In this document: positions 35,931 to 48,600 of the stretch, one piece after another
Position numbering within the stretch: position 1 is the first letter of the stretch
How the letters are laid out: the number at the start of each line of letters is the position of its first letter
Source of the DNA: Tenebrio molitor
Lineage: Eukaryota > Arthropoda > Insecta > Coleoptera > Tenebrionidae
Assembly: GCF_963966145.1 (NCBI RefSeq)
Contig: NC_091049.1
Span: 2,356,001 to 2,420,000, forward strand
Reading direction: 5' to 3'
Length of the DNA: 64,000 nt
Made by a program: the position numbers and the translations under genes
The notes under the pieces: generated by a model
Databases searched by the model: none
What the model was told of the DNA's origin: nothing
The model's input: the letters and a program-made list of their open reading frames with translations, nothing else

Positions 35931-37723
35931 ATGTGGCCGGAGGTGGAACGGGCCAAGACGGAAAACCGTCACGAGTTGGTTTTGGGGGGCAACGAGATCA
36001 CCGAACGCCTGAACAAGGAAGGTCTGGACCCCGGCATTTTCGACCTGACAGGCTTGAATTTTTTAGACGTTCACGAAACGAGTTTGGACGCTGTTCCCGA
36101 TCAAATCTCCAAACTCTCCAACTTGCAGTCTTTGGTTCTGCACACCAATAAACTACAAGACATCAACAAGAACATCACTAAATTGGAGAAACTGAAACTG
36201 TTGGATTTGTCAAGAAACCAACTGAACCAAGTGCCAGAAGAAATTGATAACCTTTCAAATATTGTCACATTTAATTTTAACTACAACTGCCTGGAAGTCT
36301 TTCCTAAATTGATGAAAACGCAAAAATTGACAGTTCTGGATTTGTCAAACAATAAACTGAAGGCATTTCCAGACATCTGTTGTCAGGAATTATCCAATTT
36401 ATCGGAGGTGAAACTTGGTGATAATGAAATTGAGGCAATACCTGTTGAGATAAGTAATTTGCCCTTGGTGAAAGTTCTGGAATTGGGAAAAAACAAAATT
36501 AAGACAGTCCCAGGAGAACTAGCAGACTGTACAAAATTAAAAGGTCGGTGGTTAATTTTTTTTTTATTTTTTGTAATTTTTTTCTTATAGTACTAGACCT
36601 GAAAAACAATCCTATTTCTGACCGTCGCCTTTTAAAATTGATCGATCAATGTCGCACCAAACAAATAATTGATTACGTCAAGGCGCACTGCCCAAAAACA
36701 AAAGTAAAAACTCCTGACCAAAAAAGCAAAAACAAAACCGACAACGAATCTGACAGCGATGAGGGCGACTTTAAACACGTAATTCGAGTTCATTACGCCA
36801 AAGACAACACCAGAGTCGTCATCAACGAAAGCGTCAAGTCCGTCAGAGAGTTCTTGGTGGCATGTCTTGTCAGTAACGTGACTTTCACAGAGGAGACATT
36901 CAAGAAGTTCATACAAATACAAAATAAACTGCACGAAACGGTGTGTTCCAAGCGGAATTTGGCCACAATCGCAACACACGACTTCAACAAACTGGTAATT
37001 GAACGTTGTTTGTCATGTAAAAGTCATCGGCGATGTTGTGATTCACAATCTCGCATGTCCGCGATATTGTGATCCACAATCTCGCATGTGCGCGATGTTG
37101 TGGTTCACAATCTCGCTCGTTCGTAGTTTGTGATTCACAAACTCGCGCCTCGGCGAAGTTGTGATTCACAATTTCGCCTGATCGCGAAGTGCACCATCAC
37201 AAACCCGCTTTTTTTGTTGCAGCCACCGGGAAACTTGGAATACACGACTCTGCCGCCGACCGAGCTCCAAATCAAGCCTCTGAACCGCACGAAAGTCATG
37301 ACGGGGGCGGAGTTGTTCTCGCGTCTCCAAACCGAAGCCAACAATCTACGTAAAGAGAAAAAACGTAACGCCTACTCCGGCATCCACAGATATCTGTACT
37401 TGATAGAGGGCCACCCCAAGTACCCTTGTCTGTTGAATTCCGAAGGGGTGGTGATATCGTTCCCTCCGATCACAAACTCGGAAGTGTCGAAAATCGACGT
37501 GGGGACCAAGACCATACTCGTAGAAGTGACGAGTTCGGAGTCTTTGCACTCGTGCAAGGTGGCGATGGAGGCGTTGCTGAAGGAGTTGGTTTTGTTGGTG
37601 ACGCAAGATTTGGAAGTTACCCAAGTCAGAACCACAGACCCGCAGGGCACTTTGAAAGTTGTGTATCCGTCGAAGACCGATCTCAAATTCGAAGGAGGCG
37701 TAATTAAAACTGTTATGGTTTAA
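35931..37723 (+). CDS. LRRC47: Leucine-rich repeat protein 47
   Basis: Three exons (35931-36543, 36591-36994, 37223-37723) give 505 residues. The N-terminal part has about seven leucine-rich repeats (LQSLVLHTNKL, LKLLDLSRNQL, LTVLDLSNNKL, VKVLELGKNKI, VLDLKNNPI). A charged linker follows, then a C-terminal segment like the B3/B4 tRNA-editing-type domain of phenylalanyl-tRNA synthetase beta subunits (about 340-505; GIHRYLYLIEGHPKYPCL, VISFPPITNSE). This pairing is diagnostic of LRRC47. Vertebrate LRRC47 associates with ribosomes/translation; the molecular role is poorly known. Intron 2 carries a 31-bp minisatellite. Confidence 0.95.
37031..37190. repeat. 31-bp minisatellite in LRRC47 intron 2
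   Basis: Five units start near 37031, 37062, 37093, 37124 (one base short) and 37154. Each has the core TTGTG(A/G)T(T/C)CACAA followed by (T/C)TCGC. The core is a near-perfect dyad centred on one base. A sixth partial unit begins at 37185. Similarity between units is roughly 75-90 percent by eye. Confidence 0.88.
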
Positions 37724-37762
37724 AACGAATAATTAAGCTCTAAGTACAGGAAGTCCGTATTA

Positions 37763-37768
37763 TTTATT
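37763..37768 (-). promoter_or_regulatory. Possible poly(A) signal of CDIPT
   Basis: AATAAA on minus, about 134 bases beyond the CDIPT stop and inside the probable LRRC47 3' UTR. Confidence 0.45.
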
Positions 37769-37804
37769 GTTAGAATAAGGATTCTTTTTGTATTGTTCAT
37801 TACC

Positions 37805-37810
37805 AATAAA
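37805..37810 (+). promoter_or_regulatory. Poly(A) signal of LRRC47
   Basis: AATAAA 82 bases after the LRRC47 stop; it lies between the stops of the two convergent genes. Confidence 0.6.
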
Positions 37811-37901
37811 TCTGCATTAATATATCTCGGTGTACCGATTAAAAAGGGGCACATTGAAAGGAATGATCTTTGGCTTCTGGTACGACTATGACTCTTACGC
37901 G

Positions 37902-38750
37902 TTACTTCAACTTTTTCCCCACGCCTTTTCTTTCGTTCACGTCAATAATCGCCAGGTTTTTGGAGGCTACAATCAAATGCAATATTGAAATAGCCGACTT
38001 TACGAGGGCTATGGGAGTGGACAAGTAAAGAATAATCCGGAACAGAGACAATCCAACTGGAAATCAAGTTAAATTAAGATTGATTAGATCAGTGGGTGGA
38101 CATTACTTATGATTGGTCCTTCAGTGAAGTGCAGGACATACAAAGCTGCATAGAAGGCTTCATTCCCGGCACACATCCAAAACAGGACTGTTCTGTTAGT
38201 GTAGTACAAATTCATGATGGGATTTTCTGACATGTCTATGAACTTGTGACTGGCTTTCCCTTGCAAAATTGATCTAAACAGTAAGCATGATTATCTGATT
38301 TCCCATTTGCGCTCTACTCACGTGTGGAGGTAGATCCAATGACAAGCAATGTCAATGCACACGGACAGTATGAACCAGAACATGTAGTCTGGGTAGAAAT
38401 GCGCCAAAACAACGCACAAACCCATAGTGCCGCACCTGTCAGTCAGCTGGTCCAACATGGCCCCAAACTTGGTGCTTTGATCGAAGTACCTGCACAGCTC
38501 GCGTGATATTCAATCTGATCATTACAGAATAAAATTACCTCGCGGCGTGCCCGTCGAAGGCGTCCAAGAGAGCTGAAGTCACGTAACAAATCACAGCTGC
38601 CACATAATTTGTTGGCATGTAGTAAAACGAGATCAGGGCCAAAACAACCCTCGCGTACCCTAAAACATGAGCGTGGTGATCGAGTTTGGTTGGGGGTGCA
38701 GACTTACCTATTATGTTTGGCACAAAGATAAAAATATTCTCGCCGGTCAT
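37902..38750 (-). CDS. CDIPT: CDP-diacylglycerol-inositol 3-phosphatidyltransferase
   Basis: Five exons (38750-38708, 38659-38539, 38489-38322, 38273-38107, 38056-37902) encode 217 residues (human 213). The start MTGENIFIFVPNIIGYAR matches the conserved family N-terminus. The CDP-alcohol phosphotransferase motif D-G-x2-A-R-x8-G-x3-D-x3-D is complete and spans an exon junction (DGHAARYFDQSTKFGAMLDQLTD-type spacing, residues about 49-71). Several transmembrane helices are predicted. The enzyme makes phosphatidylinositol from CDP-diacylglycerol and inositol in the ER membrane. Its 3' end converges on LRRC47. Confidence 0.97.
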
Positions 38751-39649
38751 TTTGCACTGTTTGCGGCGAAAAATGCGGTTTTGGTGAGTTGCGGCGTATT
38801 GCACGATCGGGAATTGACAAGCTTACATTGATTAGTGCGGCTGGTACACATGCGTAGTGTTGGTTGCCTAACTTCACTATAATTATTCTTTTTTTTATGG
38901 AGTTGGGTTTATTATTTCAAAAGTTTCATCGATTTCTGATAATTTGCGCAACTAAGGCCCACGGGATTGCTTAAACGCATTGCTGGTTTTCAGAGTTGCG
39001 TTGTCGCACTTTTTCGGTGGGAAATAACGGGTTGATTTGCATTTTCCGGCTCATTTAGTCACCAAATGAGGTGTCAAGTGATTTATTTTTGTGGCACAGG
39101 TCTCGTGTTGATGGGTTGGGAGTCGTGAGTTGGAGAGAGTTTCGGTTTGGATGGGTTTGCGTGTTGGTGATTTTTTGGGTTGTTCTTTGTGCGGTGGGCA
39201 AAGCACCCCTCGACCAGCCTATAGGTAAACCCTGACCTGACGTCAGTTGTTCGTGAAGTTAGGAGCGGTGCGGCGCGTGCGCACAGTCAAGGTCGTTTGA
39301 AAATTTTTGGCAGGTTATCTCGTTAGTCGCGTAAAAATCGTTAATCTCTCCTATTATCGAGCCTCGATCGAATCCGGGCGATAATCGGTTACCTAATCGT
39401 GGGGTCGCGCTACCGGAAAGACCGGAATCGCGCCCCGTTCCGGGCGAATCGCGCGGTGTTGTGTCACGTGACGTCTTCGCTTGTCATTTTCGCGAAATGT
39501 GTTGTAATGGCCGTCGATGAAAATGTGGAACAGTTCGCGTGAGAACGACGTCGCGACGCCCACAAACGCCACCAGAACGACATAGAAGCGTCGGCAGAGC
39601 CGTGAGCGAGGACCCTAGGAAAAATCGTACAGATGTGACAGACAGTTCG
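38751..39649. promoter_or_regulatory. Divergent promoter region of CDIPT and the 39650 gene
   Basis: GC content rises toward 39250-39500. The palindrome GTCACGTGAC at 39463-39472 overlaps a CRE-like TGACGTC, giving GTCACGTGACGTC about 180 bases before the ATG. Two short upstream ORFs (ATG at 39497 and 39507; 7 and 11 codons) lie in the probable leader. Confidence 0.5.
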
Positions 39650-42600
39650 ATGCTGGATCGCGATGTGTCCGTTGCCGTGAACGAGCGGTCGACCGTCGCT
39701 ACGTCCCGTGCCTGCGGAATGGCCCCCTCGCCAGAGAACGACTCCGCTCCGAAGGCCCCCGACAAGCCGAGGCACGACAAGTGCGCCGCCCCCAAGGAGA
39801 AAAACAAAGACGACAAGGTGAGTGTGCGCCCCGCGGGGCCCCCATTTCGGGAAAAAATCGATATTTTGGCCGAATTTCCTCCATTGGTCGCGTTGACAAA
39901 TGGCTGACCGTCGGCGATGACGTGCGTGAAGTCGCCGTGAAAAGCGCCCCCAGCCGCCGCTTTCGCCCCCCGAGCGCCCGGCGGCCGCCGACGGCCCCAC
40001 CGGCGTCTCGTCCGCGCCCTCGCGGCCCCCACGCCGACCCGCGCCCCCACCGACCGCTCGCACGACTTTTGACAGGTGACGTAGCAATTTTGGGCGTAAG
40101 CACGTCGCTATATTTTACTACCGTTCGAACCGATTCCGCCACGGCACTGTGAAAAATCGATAATCGATTCCAGACGTTGTCCGATCTGAACGACGGCGAG
40201 CTGAAGGGCCTGCTCGACGAAGCGCTCAACTACAAGAACCCGAAGGACAGGGAGGGCAAGAGCAAGCTCTTCAATCACCTGTTGAACGAGGCCGAGGAGG
40301 ACGAGCGGAATGCGAGAGCCGCGCGGGCCGGGGGCTCCGAGCTAGTCCGCTACTGCAATCCGTCGGCCAAGCGCAACTCCAGGCACCGAAAGAAACCCAG
40401 CTCCATCTCGGAGAACATGATGCACGGGGGCAGTCTCGACAATCTCGCCAAAGAGGAACTCTTCGAAACGTCCAAGCATCGGACAAAGAAGAGCGTCAGC
40501 GCCAGGCAGAGAGAAGGGGGTAAGCATTATCACAGATTCTCTCGAGTCAAGACACTTATCGTTGAAACCACTCTGACCGAAGGAAGCCTGCCGTGCAACG
40601 TCAACGCAAGCACCGTCACGAACCACGAGTACCAGTTCCTGGAGGAGGCCAGGAAAAAGAAGGAGATGAACGAGAAGAAGAACGACGACGTCGTCGAGGA
40701 GCAGAGATTGCTCGAACACGACTCCCTCGACCAGAACTACCAAGAAAAATCCAACGAGATCCAACAGTGTCAGTATAAATTCACGACGAGGGCGTCGCTC
40801 CAAGTCAGTGAGTATCGAATTACCGCACCGCAAACCGTCCATTTTGGATGACAAGTCAAATATGTCAAAGTTGTCATTTCTAAATGTTGGCATCATTGCA
40901 TAAACTTGACTCAGCTGTGAAAGTGCAGCGTCAAGGAAAAAATTAATCACCTCCAATTAATTCTTCTACTCTAGTTGTTCGACCCAAGGTGAAGTTAATT
41001 TTTTTTCTTGTAATAATATCTTGGTGCAGAAGAAAAAATTATTGTTTGCTAGATGTTTCAGAATTCGGCGACATTGATCGAAATCGGACCGTGGAAAAGA
41101 AAGGGCTGCAACCGAGAGTACCCGTTTTCCATGTTTTCATGTCTAGGGGTGGCCCTGATAGTAAGTAGTCTTTTCCATTGTGCGATTTTGGCAAAGTTCA
41201 CCCGTTCACCCCACCGGCCGGTCGTCGTGGTTACTTTTCGTTTGTGCGGTTGGCAACAACTTGACTGACCTTACCCGATCACATTGAAAAATGTTTATCA
41301 CGGTTTTAATTTTTTTATGTTTTCGCCGATAACGAGATATCGATAAGAGCGGTGTTCTTTTATTTTTGATCGAGTGTAATTAAATACAACAAAAAAAAAA
41401 ATTAAAAAAATGTGGACGCCGTACAGACAAATCGAGAAACGGAATTGTCGGTATCGCGATTCGGATTCAGATTGTGGATGTTTTTACGAGGGTCCCTTCG
41501 ACTACGACAGCGACTGGGACTGCTACGGTAAATTTTATTGCTCGTTTCATGCATTTTGTATAAAATTCGTCGGTTCCGATGCGATAATTGTTTCAGCGCA
41601 TTTGTCGTCAGTGTTGAGATGCGGAGAGAAGTTCGTGAGTGTCTAAGTGTTTTTTTCTTTGTTGGTGCAGACGAGATCGACAGCCCCATCCAGATTCCCA
41701 GTTTGGAGGCGCCGATCGACAGGAAGAACTGCCCTTCGAACAAGGCCCCCAGTCAGTATGTCGGAACGGATTGCGCCGGAACGATCAGGATTACGGATTC
41801 TAAGGTGTGTATTGTGTTGTTGTTTTTTTTGCGATCGGAGAAAGAGAGGTGATGGGGTTTGGTTGTTAGAAAGTGGACGAGAACGGCAACGCCCTTCACC
41901 AGAACTCGCTCAAGACGAAGAAGAAGAAAACGCAGACGGACAAGAACGTGGTGGTCTGCAACGCGGAGAACGTGAAGGGCCACCGGAGCGACATCATCAA
42001 CGACATGCGGAAGCTGATGGAGTTCATCGGCGACGACCAGACGGAGAAGAACCGTCCGATCAAGTCGAAGCAGCTCAACCGGCACCCGTCTGACGACACG
42101 AGCAAGTCGAAAAAGCGGGCGCACTCGTCCAAGAGCAAGGACAACAGGTCGAAGCTGAAGAAGAGCAACTCGCTGGGGGAGATCTCGACGACGAACCTCG
42201 ACGACTTCGAGTTCAACAAGGACAAGGTGATGATGCGCAACAACAAGAACATGACGGACAAGCCGCGGGAGAGGCGGTCGTGGGGCACCATGGAGCCGCT
42301 CCCGCTGCAGAACCTGTACAGCAACGCGTCCGCCGAGAACCTGGAGACGGCCGAGTTCCGCGTCGTCACCAAAAAGAAGAAGAGCAAGAAGCGCCGGAAC
42401 TCGATCAGCGGCCGGACAAAGAGCTCGTCGAACCAGACGGGGAAGAACAGCGCCCGGGGTCCGTCGCCCGACCTGAGGCGAAAGTCGGCGTGTTCGGTGC
42501 CGCACAGCGAGAAATCGAACGACTCCTCGGACGTCGATTCGGTCCACTCGCTGCCCATCGACACCCAGAGACTGGACCTGGCGACGCAGTGCCTCAACAT

Positions 42601-45600
42601 GCCGGTGTCGTACGCGGACATGGCCAAGACCAACGACAAACCCAAAGACAAAAAGTCACCCAACGACAAAGTGCCAAAAGAACAGCAAGCGAGCGAAATC
42701 GCAAAGTGCCCCGTCTCGAACCAGATCGCGTGTGATCACAACAAAACAAACAGTCCCGATGCGAGTCCTAGTGTTGTTAAGAATACGCCACCCGATGTTC
42801 ATAATATTAAGAATTTCCCGGCAATCACCAAGCAAGTCGCCGCCGTTGTGCAAGTGAATGTCGTCGTCGACAAAACGAAAAACAGCAATAAAATTTGTAG
42901 GAACACGAACGCCAACAACAAGAACGTTAAAAATAACGTGAACAAAACGGCGGTGTGCGTCGTCGACCACCACAACAACATACACAATGACTACGCGGTG
43001 AGTAGAGGCGACCGGGGGGCAAAGTGGGGTTAGGTCGAAGCGGCGGAGAGGTTGCGGTGGGGGCGGGAGCTTTTCCGCACCCGGATCGGTCGGAAAAGCG
43101 CCATTTTCTCTGCAAATCGAATTTTCATTTTGACAGGTCACGTGACTCGCGTCACGACATAACCTTATTCGTCGTCGACGTTTGAAATTAATTGAGCGGC
43201 GCCCCCCGTGAGGGGGCCACGACTCGAATTACGACGCAATTTATTACTGCGATAATTCGGTCGTAAAACGCCGCACTCCAAGGTAATTAACGTCGGGAAA
43301 TTGTTGCCGAGTGCAACGTGACATCTTAAAAAGTGAAAAACGAAAATTGTTGGAAATGCAAACAAAGCGGTACAAATCGATTCTTCGGTGCGAACGGATC
43401 GATTGCGTTTACGGATGGGGCTGCAATTAAGTAAATTGAAAAAAATTTGTTTTTTTAGTGGTCATCAAGCGAAAATACGTATTTCGAAATGGAATGAGTC
43501 AGGATTGTGATTGTTGTCGCTTTGCAATAAAGAGGAAAACGGGTGATTCATTTGAGCGTACGCGGAGAATTGCAAAAGTGTCTGAAGCGGCGTCGGAATG
43601 GCAGTTTGACGGATATTTTGCGTTTGCGATGAAAACGTCCAAGGAGGAGGAAAAAATCTCGTCGATTGTTTTATAATTGACACTCCTGACAGTGTTGCAG
43701 AACGGTAACGATTTCTGGGGAAATTTAGTTTTTTTTTTTTTGGTGTGGAAGTTCAAACATTTCGGTTATTCGGGAAGAAATAATAGTGACGGGAGGTCAG
43801 ATCTAAAGTGGACACAATAGGCCACGTACGTCGCAACCGTTCGGTGCACCTAATTCTATTTTTGCAGAGGCGTATTTATGAAATTTGAGAAAAACGTGAG
43901 TACCGAGTTTTGCGATTTGTCTGGTGTTTTGTGGGTGTCGTGTCACGCCGATAAAATATTATCTAAGCCGTATTGTAACGCGATAGTTGTTGTAATGAAT
44001 AATGAGGGCTGTGAGTAATGTAGGAATGTTTTGCAACAAATAGATCCGCATGGGAGATTCGTCGATGGACTGTCGGGTTTCGTATCTCGTTTTTTTTAGG
44101 AGATGAAAAAGCGACGCAAGAAGTATTGTTGTGATGCGGCGAACGTGGAAAGTCCCGATCGATGAAACGTGGCTCGTGTCGGTGTGTGTATTTTTAAAAT
44201 CGAGAAAAAACACGACGAGATCGTCGCACCTACGGTGTGAAAATAGAGTCGGGATTATCTGATTGCGAGGGAAATATTTGCACGTCCAAAGTGCGACCGC
44301 AATTAATGCGCGGCACCAGTTAATTGCGTTCCGTTACGGGTGCACAACGGGAAAACGATTACGATTGCAGATTGCACAAGAAGTCGGCGGGAAAAAGCGC
44401 GTAATTTTCTTGGGACGTGTGTGAATCTTTGATGTTGATTTCTTTTTGTTTTGTTTGCGAAGAAGAGAAGAATGTGTTGCGGAGTTATTTTCGCAAATTT
44501 GGTCGTGCCTCGGGAGGAATTACAGATTTGAAATTGATTCAAGTTCGTCTTTTAAGTTTGGGTTAAATGTTTAGATTTCGTCGGTTTGGCTTCGTATCTT
44601 GTATCCAATTGTGTGACAAAATATACCTCAGGGGCGACGGTTACAATCTTTCCCCATTTCTGGTTTTACTCGTCCCCCATTTAAAAGGTCGTTTGCGTTT
44701 GTAGCTAAAAAATATACAAGTCGACTAAAGAGAACATCTATACGTAAATTATGTTCAATAATATCTAAATCCAAGTCCAGGGTAATTGAAAAAATCACAA
44801 ATTCAGAAAATTCCCGACATGTCAAAGTGACATTTGGTTGACTAACACAAAAATCACTAATTAACCGACACTAATTCAAATTTTTGATGTTGGTAACAAT
44901 TTCAACTGAAGTTTCAAAACTATTCAATTGTCAATATTGCCACAAGTTGTCACTTTGGCATTTACATTTTTTTCAAAATTCAAAAAAATGTTATGGAAAA
45001 TAAAAATAGTACCGGGTCACCAACAATAACTGTTTCAGTTGGCAATAAAAAAAATTACATGAAATTGGCAAAACTATGAATTGTACCTATATGCCGTTCA
45101 CGATTATTTTAAACACGCAGGAGGCCGTGATATTTTTTTGTTAGATTGGCGTCAGGTCCTGTCATATGACGTTTCGTTTTTAAATATTCCCATTGTCAAT
45201 TCCGTCATTAATTTAGTTAATAAGAATTTACCCAGAACTGCCCTACAAATATGTATGTTTCATTTCAATTACAATTTTACGATTATTGTTCCTAATGCGT
45301 TCAATTATTTAAAAAATGTAACAACTTGGGAGCAGTGTTCGGTTGAATTATAACCTAAAATAGATTTATTAAGACAAATCACAATACTGCCAACTAAAAT
45401 GTCAGATTTTCATAGATAAACCGAATTTGAAATAATCGTGAATGGTTTATATAATCTGTTTCAAAACAAAAAAAAAATCCACTAACACTGCATTTTACCT
45501 CGAAAATACAACCGACAACGTCGCTAACTTTTGTTTTTAGTGTCTGCATGTGTCAGAAAAAAGTGAGGTTATGAAATAAAACTGTTGACAGTCGTTTTGG

Positions 45601-48600
45601 TTTTTTATACTCATTTCATTATTTTACTCAAAAGGTATGATATGGTAGGTACCACCTTTTTGCACAAAATAATTATTTTGTGTTAGGTAAATAAACTCAA
45701 CAGTTCAATGTTAAATTTTGGCGGGAGTTTGGGCCAACCCAAAAAAACGAAACTTATTCTAGGGATTTCTTTTTTTTTCTGCCAACATAATTCAACAGGT
45801 GGTGGATTTTTTATTTTGAAACGGATAATATTTCCGTTTGTTTTATTGAAGTTATTGACAGCTGGCATACATTTCAAATTTAAACGTCCCGGTTGTTGTT
45901 ATCTTTTATTAATAAAATGGTTTTCTCGTTGGAACATGACTTAAACGTCACCAAAAATCACAAGACTGTATTGCCAACTCAAATCGTGGGCCTTTAAAAC
46001 GCTCGTTTCACTCGTGTTTTAAACTGGCCCAGTCATGCCAAAAAAAGCCCAATTTACACACGAACGAGTTGAATACAACGTTTTTTTGTTCGACGAGCAC
46101 CTTAAGGCTTTCAAGTTTAAATCGCTGAAAATCGTTAGCTTGGTGTTTCGTTTTGACAAGTCGTGAAACTATATGAATCACGCTGTATAATCTGTTTCAA
46201 AATAAAAAATCCGCCCACCTGTTGAATTATGTTGGCAGAAACAAAGAAATCCCTAGAGTAAGTTTCATTTTTTTGGATTGGCCTAGCATTCCGCCAAAAT
46301 TTGACATCGAACTGTTTATTTACGTAACACAAAATAATTATTATGTACAAAAAGGTGGTAGCTACCATATCACACGTTTCGAGTGAAAAATAAAATGAGA
46401 ATGAATAAAACACGATGAACTGTTATTGAATTTTTTAAATAAATAATTGTCAAAACGTTGTCATGTTGGTATGAGCCAAACAGTGATTTTCATGATAATA
46501 CGATTGGTCACACTGACTGTCAACATTTTTTTAATGTAACTGAGCCTGCGCCCTGACGAGCGAGAGTTTATTTCAAATTTGAAAAAGATTTCTCCTGATT
46601 TCTCATTAAATTTGTTTTGAAAAGGAATTCACGGAAGACAGGTATGGGAAGTGAAGTGAGCATAACCTCAACTATGATTTGGTGTAAAATTGTTATACAG
46701 CAGGTCCATAAGCGCACATTTTAAGGTGGTACAGTGTGGTTTTTTTACTTAATTTTGACACTGACAATTGTTTATTAAAAAAAATTTCACTATACGACCA
46801 AAACGACTGTCAACAGTTTTCTTTCATAACCCCACTTTTTCCGATACTTGCAAACACACTAAAAACAAAAGTTGGCGACGTTGTCGGTTGTATTTTCGAT
46901 GTAGAATGCAGTGTTGGTGGATTTTTCATTTTGAAACAAATTAAAACACCAAAATTCTTGCTTGTGATAAATCACGTACTGTAAGGCGCACTTTAGATTC
47001 AATAGTAGGCATTTTGTAGTTTACTAACCACACTCACAAAGTTTCGTATGACGTTATAAATGTCACGGCAGTTTCCTGAATACATTTTACATTTTAGTAC
47101 TGTAATTTCTCAAGAAATTAATCAAAAACGTTGGGACTAGAGTTCGATTACAAAAACAACTTACTGCTTTGTCAAATTTAATTGTACTCAACACGTTTAA
47201 TCGGTGTAAATGTTCGTTGGAGTTTTTAATTCGACGCAAAAATAAAACGTGAAGTTAACACATGCAGTTGTCATGACGACGGATGTCCAGCGTAGGAATA
47301 AATTTTCGAGTACCAACATAATAATGTATTCATGTTTGAAATGTAATTTATTGGTTTTAGTAGTTTTTGTTACGTGACTTGATTGAAAAAATATTATTCT
47401 GTCGGTGGAAATAAATAATGTACCAATTGATCGACTACTCTTATTCTCTGGAAGGTTATGAAATTATTTTTTCTTTGAATTTATGTTGGCAGTAAAAGTG
47501 ACATCTTACAGTTCCCGATTAATGCCGGTAATGTCATTTTAACAAATTGGGGAATGTTGTGCGAAGTTCTTCAATACGTGGTATACTTATAATAAGAAAT
47601 ACAACTGTATTATCTATTTTCCAATCTTATACCATTTCGAAAGTGACTTCCGTTCAGTATTAAATATTCTGTACCCTTATTCGTCACTCCCAAAATAAAT
47701 TTAAAATAGTCTAGGCTAGGGGATAAAAGTATTCGATGTTATGGTATGTACTCGTATTTTGTTATTATATTGTTGCGAATTTTAAATTACATTACTGTTC
47801 ACTATTTTTGTTAATTAACAAAATTGCCTTATCGTTTTGTTTGAATTGTAATGTTTGTAATGACTAATGAGCAACCTTGAGACAAAATTGTGAACTGTGC
47901 ATATTCAGAATTTTTTTACGTTGATATAATAAAACATTCATGTGAAAGAAACTCCCCGAAAAACTAAATCCTCGTGAATTATTAACCAAAGAACTTCATC
48001 ATCGAACACGAATTAAGCAACTAATGTAAGTGACGTGCACATTTTCATATAACGCAACCAAAAACAATATTTGGGATTAGAGCGACACGAAAATGAAACG
48101 TGTCTTCTGCGTGGTCCCTTCTCGACGTGTCCAGGCACAAAATCGATAAGTTTTTTAAGCGTTTTTTGACTGTAATGAAATTTGAATGTAAATCTGCGAT
48201 AAAAAGCCGTAATAAAAAAAGCAATATTATTTATTTAATGGTCCTGAAGTGATCGAACGTAATATGCAAGTTTTCAATTGTGAAAAGATTCGTGTAAATC
48301 TCTGGTTGAGCTGGTGCTGCAGCGTTGTGAAAGAAAAACAAGTAGCCAAAGTAAATTTGAACAGATTTACTGCAATGCGAATAAATCAAACGTGGAAATT
48401 AACACGATTGTAATGTGAAAAACAAGAGATGAAGTAACACTAGATTAAAATCGAAGGAAGCAAATAAGCGCGAGGCGAGTTCACTGCGCCGCCAGAGATC
48501 TGTTTAGTGGAAAAACTGCCAAAACGCCTTTGTTGTCGCACAAATAACCGGAACAGTTTGAAAACTTCTTTAAATATTGTTTATCTAGATTTGTACAGGT

